Assembly (NCBI RefSeq): GCF_001695855.1
Contig: NZ_MBSS01000056.1
Coordinates: forward strand, 124,001-188,000
Direction: 5' to 3'
DNA length: 64,000 bases
Source: Ensifer sp. LC163
GTDB taxonomy: Bacteria; Pseudomonadota; Alphaproteobacteria; Rhizobiales; Rhizobiaceae
Positions 45,142 through 55,023 of this stretch are shown in pieces. The translations under genes and the position numbers were made by a program. Position 1 is the stretch's first letter. The number at the start of each line of letters is the position of its first letter. The notes under the pieces are model-generated. The model was given only the letters and a program-made list of their open reading frames with translations. It had not been told where the DNA came from and made no database searches.

Positions 45142-45822
45142 ATGACTTTTCAGCGACGGCGTCGGATCATCAAGCGCCAGCGAACCGGGACCGCGCTTCT
45201 CGTCGTCGCGCTCATTTCCTTCCTGGCCGGGATGACCGACGCGATCGGCCTGCTGACGGTGGGCGACTTCGTCTCCTTCATGAGCGGCAACACGACGCGC
45301 GCCGCAACCGCCATTGCCGACGGCAACATCCTACGGTCGCTCATCCTTCTCGGCTCGCTCGCAGTCTTCGTCATCGGCAATGCCATGGGAACGATCGTCG
45401 CGAGCAGGTTTCGTGCCGGTGGTGTCCTGTGCTGCGTCACCCTTATCCTCACCCTTACCGCTGCCGGTGGCGACCACCTACCGAACGAATTGCGCTTCTA
45501 TTTCATCGTCCTTGCGATGGGTGTCGTGAACGCCTCCGTCGAGCATATCGAGGGACTACCGATCGGTCTTACCTATGTAACGGGCGCCCTGTCCCGCTTC
45601 GGCCGTGGCTTGGGCCGATGGATCATCGGCACGGGCAACATGCAATGGACGATCCAGATCGTCCCCTGGATCGGGATGCTCGGCGGCGCCATCATCGGCG
45701 CCATTCTCGAACATCGTTTCGGGCAGTTCTCTCTCTGGGCACCGGCGATCCTAGCCGGCCTGTTGTGCGTCCTGGTTCTGAAGATTCCGGGGCGCTGGTC
45801 GCGGCGATATGCGCAGCACTAA
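45142..45822 (+). CDS. YoaK/DUF1275 family membrane protein
   Basis: 226 residues with about six membrane segments. SFLAGMTDAIGLLTVGDFVSFMSGNTTR near residue 25 (as GMTDAIGLL and FVSFMSGNTTR) is the DUF1275 hallmark. The function of the family is unknown. It is divergent from the purine uptake operon and stands alone. ATG is preceded by GGCGGGGC, a poor ribosome site. Confidence 0.82.
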   Translation: MTFQRRRRIIKRQRTGTALLVVALISFLAGMTDAIGLLTVGDFVSFMSGNTTRAATAIADGNILRSLILLGSLAVFVIGNAMGTIVASRFRAGGVLCCVTLILTLTAAGGDHLPNELRFYFIVLAMGVVNASVEHIEGLPIGLTYVTGALSRFGRGLGRWIIGTGNMQWTIQIVPWIGMLGGAIIGAILEHRFGQFSLWAPAILAGLLCVLVLKIPGRWSRRYAQH

Positions 45823-45915
45823 TCGCCCCGCTGCATCTTCTAATTCGGGAACGCCCTTCGCTTGCCGGGGCCTGCCGCGGGTGCAAATTTCAACTTGGCA
45901 CGACAAAACGAACCA

Positions 45916-45943
45916 AAATTCCCACTAAATTGGTAGGGAATTT
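45916..45943. promoter_or_regulatory. 28-bp inverted repeat upstream of peptide-type ABC operon
   Basis: AAATTCCC (45916-45923) and GGGAATTT (45936-45943) are perfect inverted repeats around ACTAAATTGGTA. It lies about 86 bases before the binding-protein gene at 46030. CTAAATTGGTAG-like cores are known to me in front of rhizobial sulfur-related operons, but I cannot confirm that here. Confidence 0.55.
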
Positions 45944-46029
45944 GTATGATGCATCGCAACCGCCCGATGTGTACATTCGGACGGCAAGCGCGACCTCGCG
46001 TGATGAGTATATATGCAGGAGTTAGGGAA

Positions 46030-47571
46030 ATGACTGGCAACACGATCGACTTGGGCGAACTTTCGAGGCTGAGCCGGAAAGGCAGGCGTTCGATCCTCGC
46101 CTCCGCAGCTTTGGCCATGCTGTCGACGAGCACGGCAGCGCTCGCGCAGGACGCAAACTTCGATCCGGATGCCTCCGTCGTCATCGGCTCGCTCTATGAA
46201 CCGCAGAACCTGGACAACACCGCCGGCGCCGGCCAGGGCATCAACGAAGCCTTCAACGGCAACGTCTACGAGGCCCTGTTCACACTGACCGATGCGGGCG
46301 ACGTCACTCCCGGTCTCGTGGCCGAACAGACAATCAGCGAAGACGGCCTCACCTATACCTTCAAGCTCCGGCCGAACGTCACCTTCCACTCCGGCGACCC
46401 GCTGACGGCACAGGACGTGAAGCACAGCATCGAGCGCGTGGTCGCGCCCGATTCCAAGAGCTCGCGCAAGAAGAGCCTGGCGACGATCAGCGGGATTGAG
46501 ACCCCCGACGATCAGACGGTGGTGGTCAAGCTTTCCGCCCGCTCCATCTCGCTGCCTTACAACCTCAGCTATGTCTGGATCGTCAACGACGCGGCGAAGG
46601 ATCTCAACGCCGGCGAAGATGGCACGGGCCCTTACCGCCTCGACGAGTGGCGCCGCGGCTCGTCGCTGGCGCTCAGCCGCAACGACAAATACTGGGGCAC
46701 GGCCCCGACCAATGGCGAAGTCGTCTTCCAGTACTTCACCGACGCCACTGCGCTCAACAATGCGCTGCTGACGGGTGCCGTCGATGTCATCACCAGCGTG
46801 CAGAGCCCGGATTCGATTGCCCAGTTCAAGGACAATCCCGATTTCACGGTGACCGCCGGCCAGTCGACCACCAAGGAGCTCCTGGCGTTCAACGACAGGG
46901 TCGAGCCCTTCAACAACGTCAAGGTCCGCAAGGCCATCGCCCGCGCGATCGACGACAAGAAGCTGCTGCAGTCGATCTGGGGGGAATACGGCACGCTGAT
47001 CGGCTCCTTCGTGCCGCCGACCGATCCGTGGTACGTCGACCTCACCGGCGTCGATGCCTATGACGTCGAAAGCGCCAAGGCGCTCTTGAAGGAAGCCGGC
47101 TTTGCCGATGGCTTCTCGTTCAAGCTCGACACGCCGAATTACGACCCGCATCCGATCGTCGCCCAGTTCCTCCAGAGCGAGCTGGCGAAGGTCGGCATCA
47201 AGGTCGAGATCAACGTCATCACCGCCAACGAGTGGTACACCAAGGTCTACAAGGCGCACGATTTCCAGGCGACACTGCAGGAACACGTCAATCACCGCGA
47301 CATCGTGTTCTACGGCAATCCCGACTTCTACTGGGGATACAACAACCCTGATGTCGTCGACCTGATCAAGGAATCGGAAGCCGCGGCCAACACCGACGCG
47401 CAGACGGCCAAGCTGACGGAGGCAAACCGCATCATTGCCGAGGACGCTGCCAGCAACTGGCTCTATCTCTATCCGCAGATCGTGGTTTCGAGCTCGGCCG
47501 TCACCGGTTATCCCGTCAACGGCCTCAACTCGCAGTTCTTCGCCTACAACATCAAGAAGAGCGGCAACTGA
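46030..47571 (+). CDS. Peptide/nickel-type ABC substrate-binding protein
   Basis: 513 residues of the SBP_bac_5 family. The N-terminus has about 20 charged residues before the signal core (ILASAALAMLSTSTAALA). Family parts include GLVAEQTISEDGLTYTFKLRPNVTFHSGDPLTAQDVKHSIERV near residue 95 (as LTYTFKLRPNVTFHSGDPLTA). TAGGGA precedes the ATG. A terminator and a RIME-like element separate it from the permease genes, typical of uneven expression. Confidence 0.88.
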   Translation: MTGNTIDLGELSRLSRKGRRSILASAALAMLSTSTAALAQDANFDPDASVVIGSLYEPQNLDNTAGAGQGINEAFNGNVYEALFTLTDAGDVTPGLVAEQTISEDGLTYTFKLRPNVTFHSGDPLTAQDVKHSIERVVAPDSKSSRKKSLATISGIETPDDQTVVVKLSARSISLPYNLSYVWIVNDAAKDLNAGEDGTGPYRLDEWRRGSSLALSRNDKYWGTAPTNGEVVFQYFTDATALNNALLTGAVDVITSVQSPDSIAQFKDNPDFTVTAGQSTTKELLAFNDRVEPFNNVKVRKAIARAIDDKKLLQSIWGEYGTLIGSFVPPTDPWYVDLTGVDAYDVESAKALLKEAGFADGFSFKLDTPNYDPHPIVAQFLQSELAKVGIKVEINVITANEWYTKVYKAHDFQATLQEHVNHRDIVFYGNPDFYWGYNNPDVVDLIKESEAAANTDAQTAKLTEANRIIAEDAASNWLYLYPQIVVSSSAVTGYPVNGLNSQFFAYNIKKSGN

Positions 47572-47619
47572 TCCCGACCTTCTTCTAGACGATCTGCCGC
47601 GATCGCACGCTCAAGAAGG

Positions 47620-47649
47620 GAGCCCTCGAGCAATTTGGGGGCTCCTTTG
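47620..47649 (+). terminator. Hairpin after the peptide-type binding-protein gene
   Basis: GGAGCCC (47620-47626) pairs with GGGCTCC (47640-47646) followed by TTT. Partial read-through to the permeases is likely needed. Confidence 0.65.
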
Positions 47650-47721
47650 CGTTGACGGCTATGCCACGCCATTCCCTCCGCAAGGCAACGCCAAGTCAGT
47701 CTGTTCCTACCCGGATGCAAA

Positions 47722-47825
47722 ACAGCGCCGCGGGCGAGGTGCGCCGCACCAAGGCGCTGTAGCGCTCGGAACGTGCTGCATAATTTCCGCTGAAACCGAT
47801 GACGATTTAGGGGATTATGCAGTAG
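47722..47825. repeat. RIME-like element, diverged copy 3
   Basis: ACAGCGCCG at the start and GGCGCTGT at 47753-47760 form the first palindrome. CTGCATAAT (47777-47785) and ATTATGCAG (47814-47822) form the second, around a degenerate CCGATGACGATTTAG core. It lies between the binding-protein gene and the first permease gene of the peptide-type transporter. Confidence 0.65.
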
Positions 47826-47841
47826 CCTCCCGGTTGATTAT

Positions 47842-48867
47842 GTGCAAAAGCCAGCGCTCCGGGCCCGGGTGTTACGCCCGTCGGATAAAAGGAAGCCCAC
47901 CATTTTCGCCTATATTCTGCGCCGCTTCGCCATTCTGATCCTGTCGCTGCTGATCGCCGCGGTGGTGCTGTTTGTGCTGCTGCGCCTTTTGCCCGGAGAC
48001 CCGGCGAACGCCTTGCTTTCCGTTGGCGCCGATCAGCAACAGATCGAGGCAGCGCGCGAACAGGTCGGCTCCAACCTGCCGCTCTGGGAGCAGTTCCTGC
48101 GCTTCGTCGGCAATCTCGCCCGCTTCGATCTCGGAACATCCTTCGTCAGCGGCAAGCCCGTTGTCGAGGAAATCGCCGCCCGCCTGACCGTAACGGTGCC
48201 GCTGGCGCTGCTGGGCTTTGCGCTTGCGATCGCCATTGCCGTTCCGCTCGGCATCCTGTCGGCGGTCAAGGCCAATCGCTGGTACGGTGCGGCCATTTCG
48301 ACCGTGTCGCAGCTCGGCATCGCCATCCCGGTCTTCTGGGTGGGAATCCTGCTCGTCACCGTCTTTGCGGTCAATCTTCGGCTCTTTCCCTCGGGCGGTT
48401 ATCCCCGTCGCGGCTGGCAGAACGAGGGCCAGGTTCTGTATGCGCTCGCACTGCCGGTCCTGACGATCGGGCTGGTCATGGCCGCCTCGCTGATCCGCTA
48501 CATCAGATCCGCGACACAGGACGTTCTCGGCAGCGACTACCTGCGAACCGCCCGCGCGCTCGGCGCCAGCTTCTCGCAGGCGCTGATCCGACATGGCATT
48601 CGCAACGGCGCCGTGCCGATCGTTTCGATCCTGGGCATCGAGCTTGCAACGACCCTGCTTGGCGCAGTCGTGGTCGAGCGGGTGTTCGCCCTGCCCGGCC
48701 TTGGCTCGATGCTGCTGTTGGCAATCGAGCAGCGCGACTATCCCAATGTCCAGGGCGTGTTGTTCATCTCAACCCTGCTCGTGCTGCTGATCGGCTTTGC
48801 CGCCGATCTGTTTCAGCGGCTGATCGATCCCCGCTTGCGGGAACGGGCGACAGGAGCTGCAACATGA
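47842..48867 (+). CDS. Peptide-type ABC permease (DppB-like)
   Basis: Up to 341 residues, with about six membrane segments; FAYILRRFAILILSLLIAA is the usual N-terminal helix and GIRNGAVPIVSILGIELATTLLGAVVVERVFALPGLG is the conserved loop (as VVERVFALPGLG near 285). The frame has no ATG near the N-terminus. Options are GTG 47842, GTG 47869, or ATT 47902, which is the one with AAGGAAG just ahead and homologous sequence after it. The true start may be 47902 (321 residues). Confidence 0.85.
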   Translation: MQKPALRARVLRPSDKRKPTIFAYILRRFAILILSLLIAAVVLFVLLRLLPGDPANALLSVGADQQQIEAAREQVGSNLPLWEQFLRFVGNLARFDLGTSFVSGKPVVEEIAARLTVTVPLALLGFALAIAIAVPLGILSAVKANRWYGAAISTVSQLGIAIPVFWVGILLVTVFAVNLRLFPSGGYPRRGWQNEGQVLYALALPVLTIGLVMAASLIRYIRSATQDVLGSDYLRTARALGASFSQALIRHGIRNGAVPIVSILGIELATTLLGAVVVERVFALPGLGSMLLLAIEQRDYPNVQGVLFISTLLVLLIGFAADLFQRLIDPRLRERATGAAT

Positions 48868-49715
48868 CCTCGCTGGACCTTTCGACGGATAGACCGGCCC
48901 GCAGACACTCGCTGTCGCTTTCCATCGGGCTCGCGCTCGTCGGCCTGAACGTCGTTGTCGCCATCCTCACCCTGTTCTGGACGCCCTACGATCCGCTCAA
49001 TGCCTCCGGCGGTCGGCTCGAAGCGCCGTCATGGCTGCACTGGGTCGGAACGGATCGGCTCGGCCGAGACTACCTGACGCAAATCATGATCGGCGCGCGC
49101 ACCGCGTTGATCGTCGGTACCGGCGCGGTTGCGATCGGCGCCTCGATCGGCGTGACACTCGGTATACTCGCCGCTTTCGCGACGCGCCTGCTCGACGATG
49201 TGATGGCCGCGACCCTCGATATCCTGATCGCGTTTCCCACACTGCTGCTGGCGATGCTGGTGGTCGCTGCCAGCGACAGCGCCAGCCTGTGGTCGGCGAT
49301 CCTGGCGCTCGGCCTGGCGATCTCGGCGATCGTCGCCCGCTTGACGCGCATCCTTGCCAAGCGCGTGCTGCGCCAGGACTATATCATCGCATCCCGGACC
49401 TCCGGCACCTCGTGGCTAGGTGTGGTCGCATGGCATGTGCTACCCAATATATGGCCGACGCTCTCGGTCAACTTCGCACTGCAATTCGGCCTGGCCGTGA
49501 TCGCGGAGGCGTCGCTTTCCTATCTCGGCCTTGGCGCACCGCCGCCGAACGCGTCCTGGGGCAGGTTGCTGCAGGAAGCCCAAGGCACGGTCTATACGGC
49601 CCCCGTCGGCTCGATTGCGCCCGGCATTGCCCTGGTCGCGCTGGTCATCGGCATGAACCTATTTGCCGACGGGCTGCGGGATGTCGGCGATCCGACACGC
49701 AGGAGATCACGATGA
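48864..49715 (+). CDS. Peptide-type ABC permease (DppC-like)
   Basis: 283 residues, about six membrane segments, with the N-terminal WVGTDRLGRDYLTQIMIGARTALIVG near residue 55 (as GTDRLGRDYLTQIMIGAR) and EASLSYLGLGAPPPNASWGRLL near 212 (as SYLGLGAPPPNASWG). Its ATG overlaps the stop of the previous permease by 4 bases. Confidence 0.92.
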   Translation: MTSLDLSTDRPARRHSLSLSIGLALVGLNVVVAILTLFWTPYDPLNASGGRLEAPSWLHWVGTDRLGRDYLTQIMIGARTALIVGTGAVAIGASIGVTLGILAAFATRLLDDVMAATLDILIAFPTLLLAMLVVAASDSASLWSAILALGLAISAIVARLTRILAKRVLRQDYIIASRTSGTSWLGVVAWHVLPNIWPTLSVNFALQFGLAVIAEASLSYLGLGAPPPNASWGRLLQEAQGTVYTAPVGSIAPGIALVALVIGMNLFADGLRDVGDPTRRRSR

Positions 49716-50520
49716 GCGCCTTGCTTTCCGTCCAGGGCCTGACTGTGCGCGCCGGCGGCAAGACAGTGGTTTCGGACCTGTCATTCTCCATCGGCTCCGG
49801 TGAGCGGATGGGGCTGATCGGCGAATCCGGTTCGGGCAAGTCCATGACCGCGATGGCCATTACCGGCCTGTTGCCGCCGAACATTTCTGTGACCGGCTCG
49901 ATCGTGCTCGATGGCCAGGAAATCGTTGGGACTGAAGACAAGCACTTGAACCGGCTGCGCGGGGTCGCGACCGCCGTCGTCTTCCAGGAACCGCTGACAG
50001 CGCTTGATCCGCTGATGAAAATCGGCAAGCAGATTGCCGAGCCGGTCCGCCGCAGGCTTCAGCGTGAACAGGGCCGTGCGTCGCGTCAGGCGGTTGGCCG
50101 CGAAGTGCTGGATCTGCTCGACAAGGTCGCCCTGCCGCAGCCGGAGCGCATCGCCAACGCCTATCCGCACGAGGTGTCGGGCGGCCAGCGCCAGCGCGTG
50201 GCGATCGCGATGGCGCTCGCCTGCCGCCCAAAACTTCTGATCGCCGACGAGCCGACGACGGCTCTCGACGTCACCACGCAGGCCGAAATCCTCAAGCTGC
50301 TCGATGGGCTGGTGCGCGAAACGGGAATGGCTCTGCTCTTCATCAGTCACGACCTGCCTGTTGTTGCCGAAGTGGTGCAGCGCGTGATGGTGTTGCGCGA
50401 CGGCATAGCGCTTGAAGAAGGCGCCGTTATCGACGTGTTCGCCAACCCGTCGCACGACTATACGCAGACGCTCGTCGACGCCGCACGCATGTTCGACGAG
50501 GCCCTTGGACGGACCGGATC

Positions 50521-50524
<4 letters not shown>
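49712..50524 (+). CDS. Peptide-type ABC ATPase (DppD-like)
   Basis: 270 residues. Walker A GESGSGKS near residue 37, signature VSGGQRQRVAIAMALACRPKLLIADEPTTALDVT near 155 (SGGQRQR and LLIADEPTTALD are signature and Walker B). ATGA overlap with the permease gene. Confidence 0.92.
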
Positions 50525-51264
<740 letters not shown>

Positions 51265-51453
51265 GCGTTTGGAGCCGTTAGCATTCGCCACGCGCGAATC
51301 TCGCGGCGGCGGCCACCCCACCAACTGGCAAACCACCTTGATCTAGAACAACCCCTCGTCGAGCGGAGTTGCCCATAGTGCCGCCGGCCGCAGATTCACT
51401 GCCGCCGCATGCCCTGAATGGCAATTTTTAACTTCTTCTGGGGGTCCGGAATC

Positions 51454-52158
51454 ATGTTTACTCGCTCCATCCTGCCAACCGCCGCCACGCTCGTCTTGCT
51501 GGCGGCCCCGGTCACCGCGGCTCGGGCTGCAGACCTGACCGCACCGAGCGAACCCGCCCCTGCGCTGCCGGCCGCAAGCGAGCAGAGCCCATGGATGATC
51601 CGCGCCCGCGCGCTCGCCGTCCTGCCAGAGGACAAGGCATCGGTGCAGCTGAACGGCACGTCGCTCGACGGCGAAAAGGTCGGCGTCAGCAATTCCGTCG
51701 TGCCCGAACTCGATATCACCTACTTCTTCACCGACAATCTTGCGGCCGAACTGATCCTGGGCACGACCCCTCACACGGCAAGGGGCAGCGGCTCGATCGC
51801 CGGTCTCGGCGAGATCGGCAAGGCCTGGCTGCTGCCGCCAACGCTGACGCTGCAGTACCACGTCAATCTCACCGACACGATCAAGCCCTATGTCGGCGCC
51901 GGCGTGAACTACACCATTTTCTACGATGAAAAGGCCAAGGGAGATTTCTCCAGCTTCAACCTCAAGAACACGTTCGGCGTTGCGCTGCAGGCCGGCGTCG
52001 ACATCAAGCTCGACGATCACTGGGGCATCAACTTCGACGTGAAGAAACTGTTCCTCGAACCGGAGGTCAACGCGACCCTGCCGGGCGCAGGCACAGTGAC
52101 AGGCAAGGTCAAGCTCGATCCCTGGCTGATCGGCACAGGCATCACCTACCGCTTCTGA
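51454..52158 (+). CDS. OmpW family outer-membrane protein
   Basis: 234 residues. Signal peptide MFTRSILPTAATLVLLAAPVTAARA ends near 25. The beta-barrel has WMIRARALAVLPEDK near 46, YVGAGVNYTIFYDEK near 148 and the C-terminal strand IGTGITYRF ending in Phe, as needed for barrel assembly. OmpW proteins form small hydrophobic channels. Alone on the plus strand; ATG 51454 chosen because the signal peptide starts there. Confidence 0.9.
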   Translation: MFTRSILPTAATLVLLAAPVTAARAADLTAPSEPAPALPAASEQSPWMIRARALAVLPEDKASVQLNGTSLDGEKVGVSNSVVPELDITYFFTDNLAAELILGTTPHTARGSGSIAGLGEIGKAWLLPPTLTLQYHVNLTDTIKPYVGAGVNYTIFYDEKAKGDFSSFNLKNTFGVALQAGVDIKLDDHWGINFDVKKLFLEPEVNATLPGAGTVTGKVKLDPWLIGTGITYRF

Positions 52159-52233
52159 CGCTTTCGTCAGCGGTGACGCGTTGGCAGACAAAGTCCTTCC
52201 CCCCGCCGCCGTGACGCGGCGAGGGGAACACCC

Positions 52234-52334
52234 TACAGCGCCGCGCGTCTTAGCAGACGCGCGGCGCTGTAGCACTTTGAATTTCTGCATGTTTTTGTCC
52301 TTAAATCGGATGGGATTTAAGGAAACATGCAGTA
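52234..52334. repeat. RIME-like element, copy 2
   Basis: TACAGCGCCGCGCGTCT (52234-52250) pairs perfectly with 52255-52271 in a 17-bp stem. The second palindrome has CTGCATGTTT and CCTTAAATC pairing with GATTTAAGG and AAACATGCAG, ending near 52333. It lies between the convergent OmpW and CBS genes and is the most intact of the three copies. Confidence 0.8.
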
Positions 52335-52350
52335 AGCCAGCGGTCGCATT

Positions 52351-52770
52351 TCATGCGTGATGTGCGGTTACGGCCTTGACCAATCCGGTCGTCAGTTCAC
52401 GGCTGCTCGCATGGGAGATATCGCCCAGCGACAACATACCGACCATACGTTTTTCGTCATCGATCACCGGCAGGCGCCGTATCTTCTTGGCCTCCATCAG
52501 GCGAACGGCGTCCTCGAGCGTTTCGCTCGTGCGGCAGTAGACGATATCCTTCGTCATGATGTCGCGCGCGGTCAGCGACGCGGCATCGTGGCCGTTCGCC
52601 CACGCCCGCACTGCAATATCCCTGTCCGTCACCATGCCGATAAGGCGATCGTTTTCGCCGACCGGCAGAGCGCCGATGTCTTCGTCACGCATGATCCTTG
52701 CCACCGTGCGCAAGTCCGTTTCAGGCGTTATCCAGCGCGCGCCGGGGTGCATTGCTTCCCAAGTTCTCAT
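52351..52770 (-). CDS. Tandem CBS-domain protein
   Basis: 139 residues made of two CBS domains, about 8-65 (TDLRTVARIMRDEDIGALPVGEND) and 70-130 (ETLEDAVRLMEAKKIRRLPVIDDEKR). CBS pairs bind adenine nucleotides and often sense energy state. ATG 52770 follows AAGGGAGG. No partner enzyme is fused or adjacent, so the role is unknown. Confidence 0.85.
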   Translation of the reverse strand: MRTWEAMHPGARWITPETDLRTVARIMRDEDIGALPVGENDRLIGMVTDRDIAVRAWANGHDAASLTARDIMTKDIVYCRTSETLEDAVRLMEAKKIRRLPVIDDEKRMVGMLSLGDISHASSRELTTGLVKAVTAHHA

Positions 52771-52857
52771 CGCATCCTCCCTTGGTTTGAAAGGATGATT
52801 ATAGGCGGAGATCATGGCCAATCATTGATCCGCTGAGCCGCATTCCAGTGCTGAGGC

Positions 52858-55023
52858 TTACTCAAGTTCCAGCAGGAAGTAGGTCGTCGGGCCGGACGGG
52901 GCATCGTTGCTCAGGCGAAATGCGACGGCGCCGACACCATCGGCCACCGGTGGGTGAACTGTTCCGTCAAGCCCCACCGGAGAAATGCGCCACCTTGCAG
53001 CCGTCCGAGACAGGGAGAGATCGACATACCCCCGCCGGATCAGCACCGGCAACCGTCCAAAACTCTCGATGACCTGCTCTTCGCTGTCACGGAATGCCAT
53101 GTCCGTATTCTGGGCGTCGGTTGCAAAGATCAACAGGAAACGCCGGCTGTCGGACAAGGTTGCGCGCGGATCCAGCACCGACAGCGCGACAAGACCATTG
53201 CCGTCGGCGCGCTCCACCCGCAGCATGTCGAGGTCGACCGGCTCGCGCAGGGACGCAAACGCCATCGCTTCCGTCGCCGGTGTCTTAACGCGCAACTGGC
53301 CGGCGAACCGATCGAGGAGAATTTCACCGGTGCTGCTTTGATAGATGCCGGCATCGACGTTCGTTCCATTGTCTGGCATCAACGTGCCGTTCGACCGCAG
53401 CAGCGCCAGCATATAGTCGCTGCTTTCCCGCCGCGGCTGGGCGATCGCAAGCGCATCGCCCAATCGCTCGGCTCGGCCCAGACCGATACGGCCGACCAGG
53501 GCAAGATCGGTCAGAGACTCCGGCTCGCGCGCCTGCATATCATCGGTCAGATCCTCCTCGCCGCGCACGGAAAATGGGATCGTCACATCAGAGGTCGCAA
53601 CATCGCCACGGCGATAGAGCAAGGCGGCCAAGGTCTCGCCCGCGCGGGCGACCGGATCGAGCGCAATCGCGTAGGGCAGCATCGCCCGCTTGTGGGGAAA
53701 CGGCTCCCCATAGGCGAGCGCGATCGGCCCGTGACCATGGCGGCAAAGAGCGTCCCAGCCCTGAAGGGCGGCATAGGCCGGCATGGCAAGGCCAGCCTCG
53801 TAACGGTAGCGGTTCCAGAACAAGTGATCGTATTCGCTGACAACGAATGGTTTTCCGAGCCAGCGCGATGCTGCGATCATCCTGATATAGTTGACGCCAT
53901 CGGCGATTGAACTGGTTTGCAGAAGTTCGCTGCCCGGCGCGTAGCCGCCAACCCAATCGTGGTAAGTGTTCGCCGTAACGACCTGGAGGTCGCGCCTGCT
54001 GAGACCCATCTGGCTCGACGGCCAATTGTTGTAGTTGCTGATCAGGCCCTTGTAGCCGAGGTCGCGCAGAACCTTGCTCATGCGCGCGGTGGAGGCACGC
54101 TCGGTTTCGACGAAGAACGCCTGCAGATCGCGCAGACGCGGGCTGTCGTTATAGCGATCCAGTGGCAACCTGATCCCGCCTGTTTCAAGCTCTTCCCCGG
54201 CATCGAGCGCGCCCCACACCTTCGCCAGGTTCGCCGTTGTACCGTAACGCTTCTTCAGCCAGAGATTGAACGGCCCAGCCAAGCTCTCGTCATAGGGGGC
54301 CCGGCCCGGCCGGTCGTGGACCACCGCTTCGAACTCCAGGCCATTCTCATTGGCGAGAATAACCAGCGCAAGAGCTTGGTCATGGATCGGAGCTTCGCCC
54401 GTGTAAGGGTTCACGCGCCCGAGGATCGCCTCTTGCAACCGCCTCCAATGCTCAAAGGTCCGGTCGTCCAGGTGAAGCATGAGTTTCACATCGCCGCCCG
54501 TGTCCCAGCGATCGTCGAAACCGCCATATGCGCCACGCGGCGACGACAGACCATCGATGATCCAATGGATGCCGTTGCGCTTCAGAGCCGCAAGCAGATA
54601 CTGCATCCGGTCGAGCGTTTCCGCATCGAAATCGAAATCCCGATCACGCCCGAACATCAGACTTGCATCGACGAAATGCAGGCGTGCGATATTGTAGCCA
54701 TGCATCGCCAGTTGGCGCGCGTAACGATCTGCGCCTTCGTGATCGGAGAAGCCGCCGGACGCGGGGCTCCAGGCGAGCGAGGCGCACAACATCCTGACCG
54801 GCGTATCCGGCGCTTTCGCATAGGCAAGGCGCCCTTGCTTGCCGGCAACCAGCCTATGATCGTCATCGATCGGGGCGTTCGGCAGGATTGACGAGAAATC
54901 GAGCGGGCTGCCTGGGCGCAATTCGAGCGAGATCTCCTTGACCGGGGCCCACTGATCCGAGGCGCTTGCAGGCAGGCACATCACCGCAAGCACCAGCGCC
55001 GCCCCCAGGATCCGCTGATGCAT
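52858..55023 (-). CDS. Large secreted glycoside hydrolase, clan A-like
   Basis: 721 residues. A signal peptide (MHQRILGAALVLAVMCLPASA) is followed by a TIM-barrel hydrolase with the acid/base pair LVILANENGLEF (Asn-Glu) near residue 222 and a nucleophile candidate PFVVSEYDH near 395. It resembles GH5-like or related clan-A enzymes; the specific family is uncertain. The ATG overlaps the stop of the glycosyltransferase gene as TGATG. It may trim or release the cluster's polysaccharide. Confidence 0.75.
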   Translation of the reverse strand: MHQRILGAALVLAVMCLPASASDQWAPVKEISLELRPGSPLDFSSILPNAPIDDDHRLVAGKQGRLAYAKAPDTPVRMLCASLAWSPASGGFSDHEGADRYARQLAMHGYNIARLHFVDASLMFGRDRDFDFDAETLDRMQYLLAALKRNGIHWIIDGLSSPRGAYGGFDDRWDTGGDVKLMLHLDDRTFEHWRRLQEAILGRVNPYTGEAPIHDQALALVILANENGLEFEAVVHDRPGRAPYDESLAGPFNLWLKKRYGTTANLAKVWGALDAGEELETGGIRLPLDRYNDSPRLRDLQAFFVETERASTARMSKVLRDLGYKGLISNYNNWPSSQMGLSRRDLQVVTANTYHDWVGGYAPGSELLQTSSIADGVNYIRMIAASRWLGKPFVVSEYDHLFWNRYRYEAGLAMPAYAALQGWDALCRHGHGPIALAYGEPFPHKRAMLPYAIALDPVARAGETLAALLYRRGDVATSDVTIPFSVRGEEDLTDDMQAREPESLTDLALVGRIGLGRAERLGDALAIAQPRRESSDYMLALLRSNGTLMPDNGTNVDAGIYQSSTGEILLDRFAGQLRVKTPATEAMAFASLREPVDLDMLRVERADGNGLVALSVLDPRATLSDSRRFLLIFATDAQNTDMAFRDSEEQVIESFGRLPVLIRRGYVDLSLSRTAARWRISPVGLDGTVHPPVADGVGAVAFRLSNDAPSGPTTYFLLELE

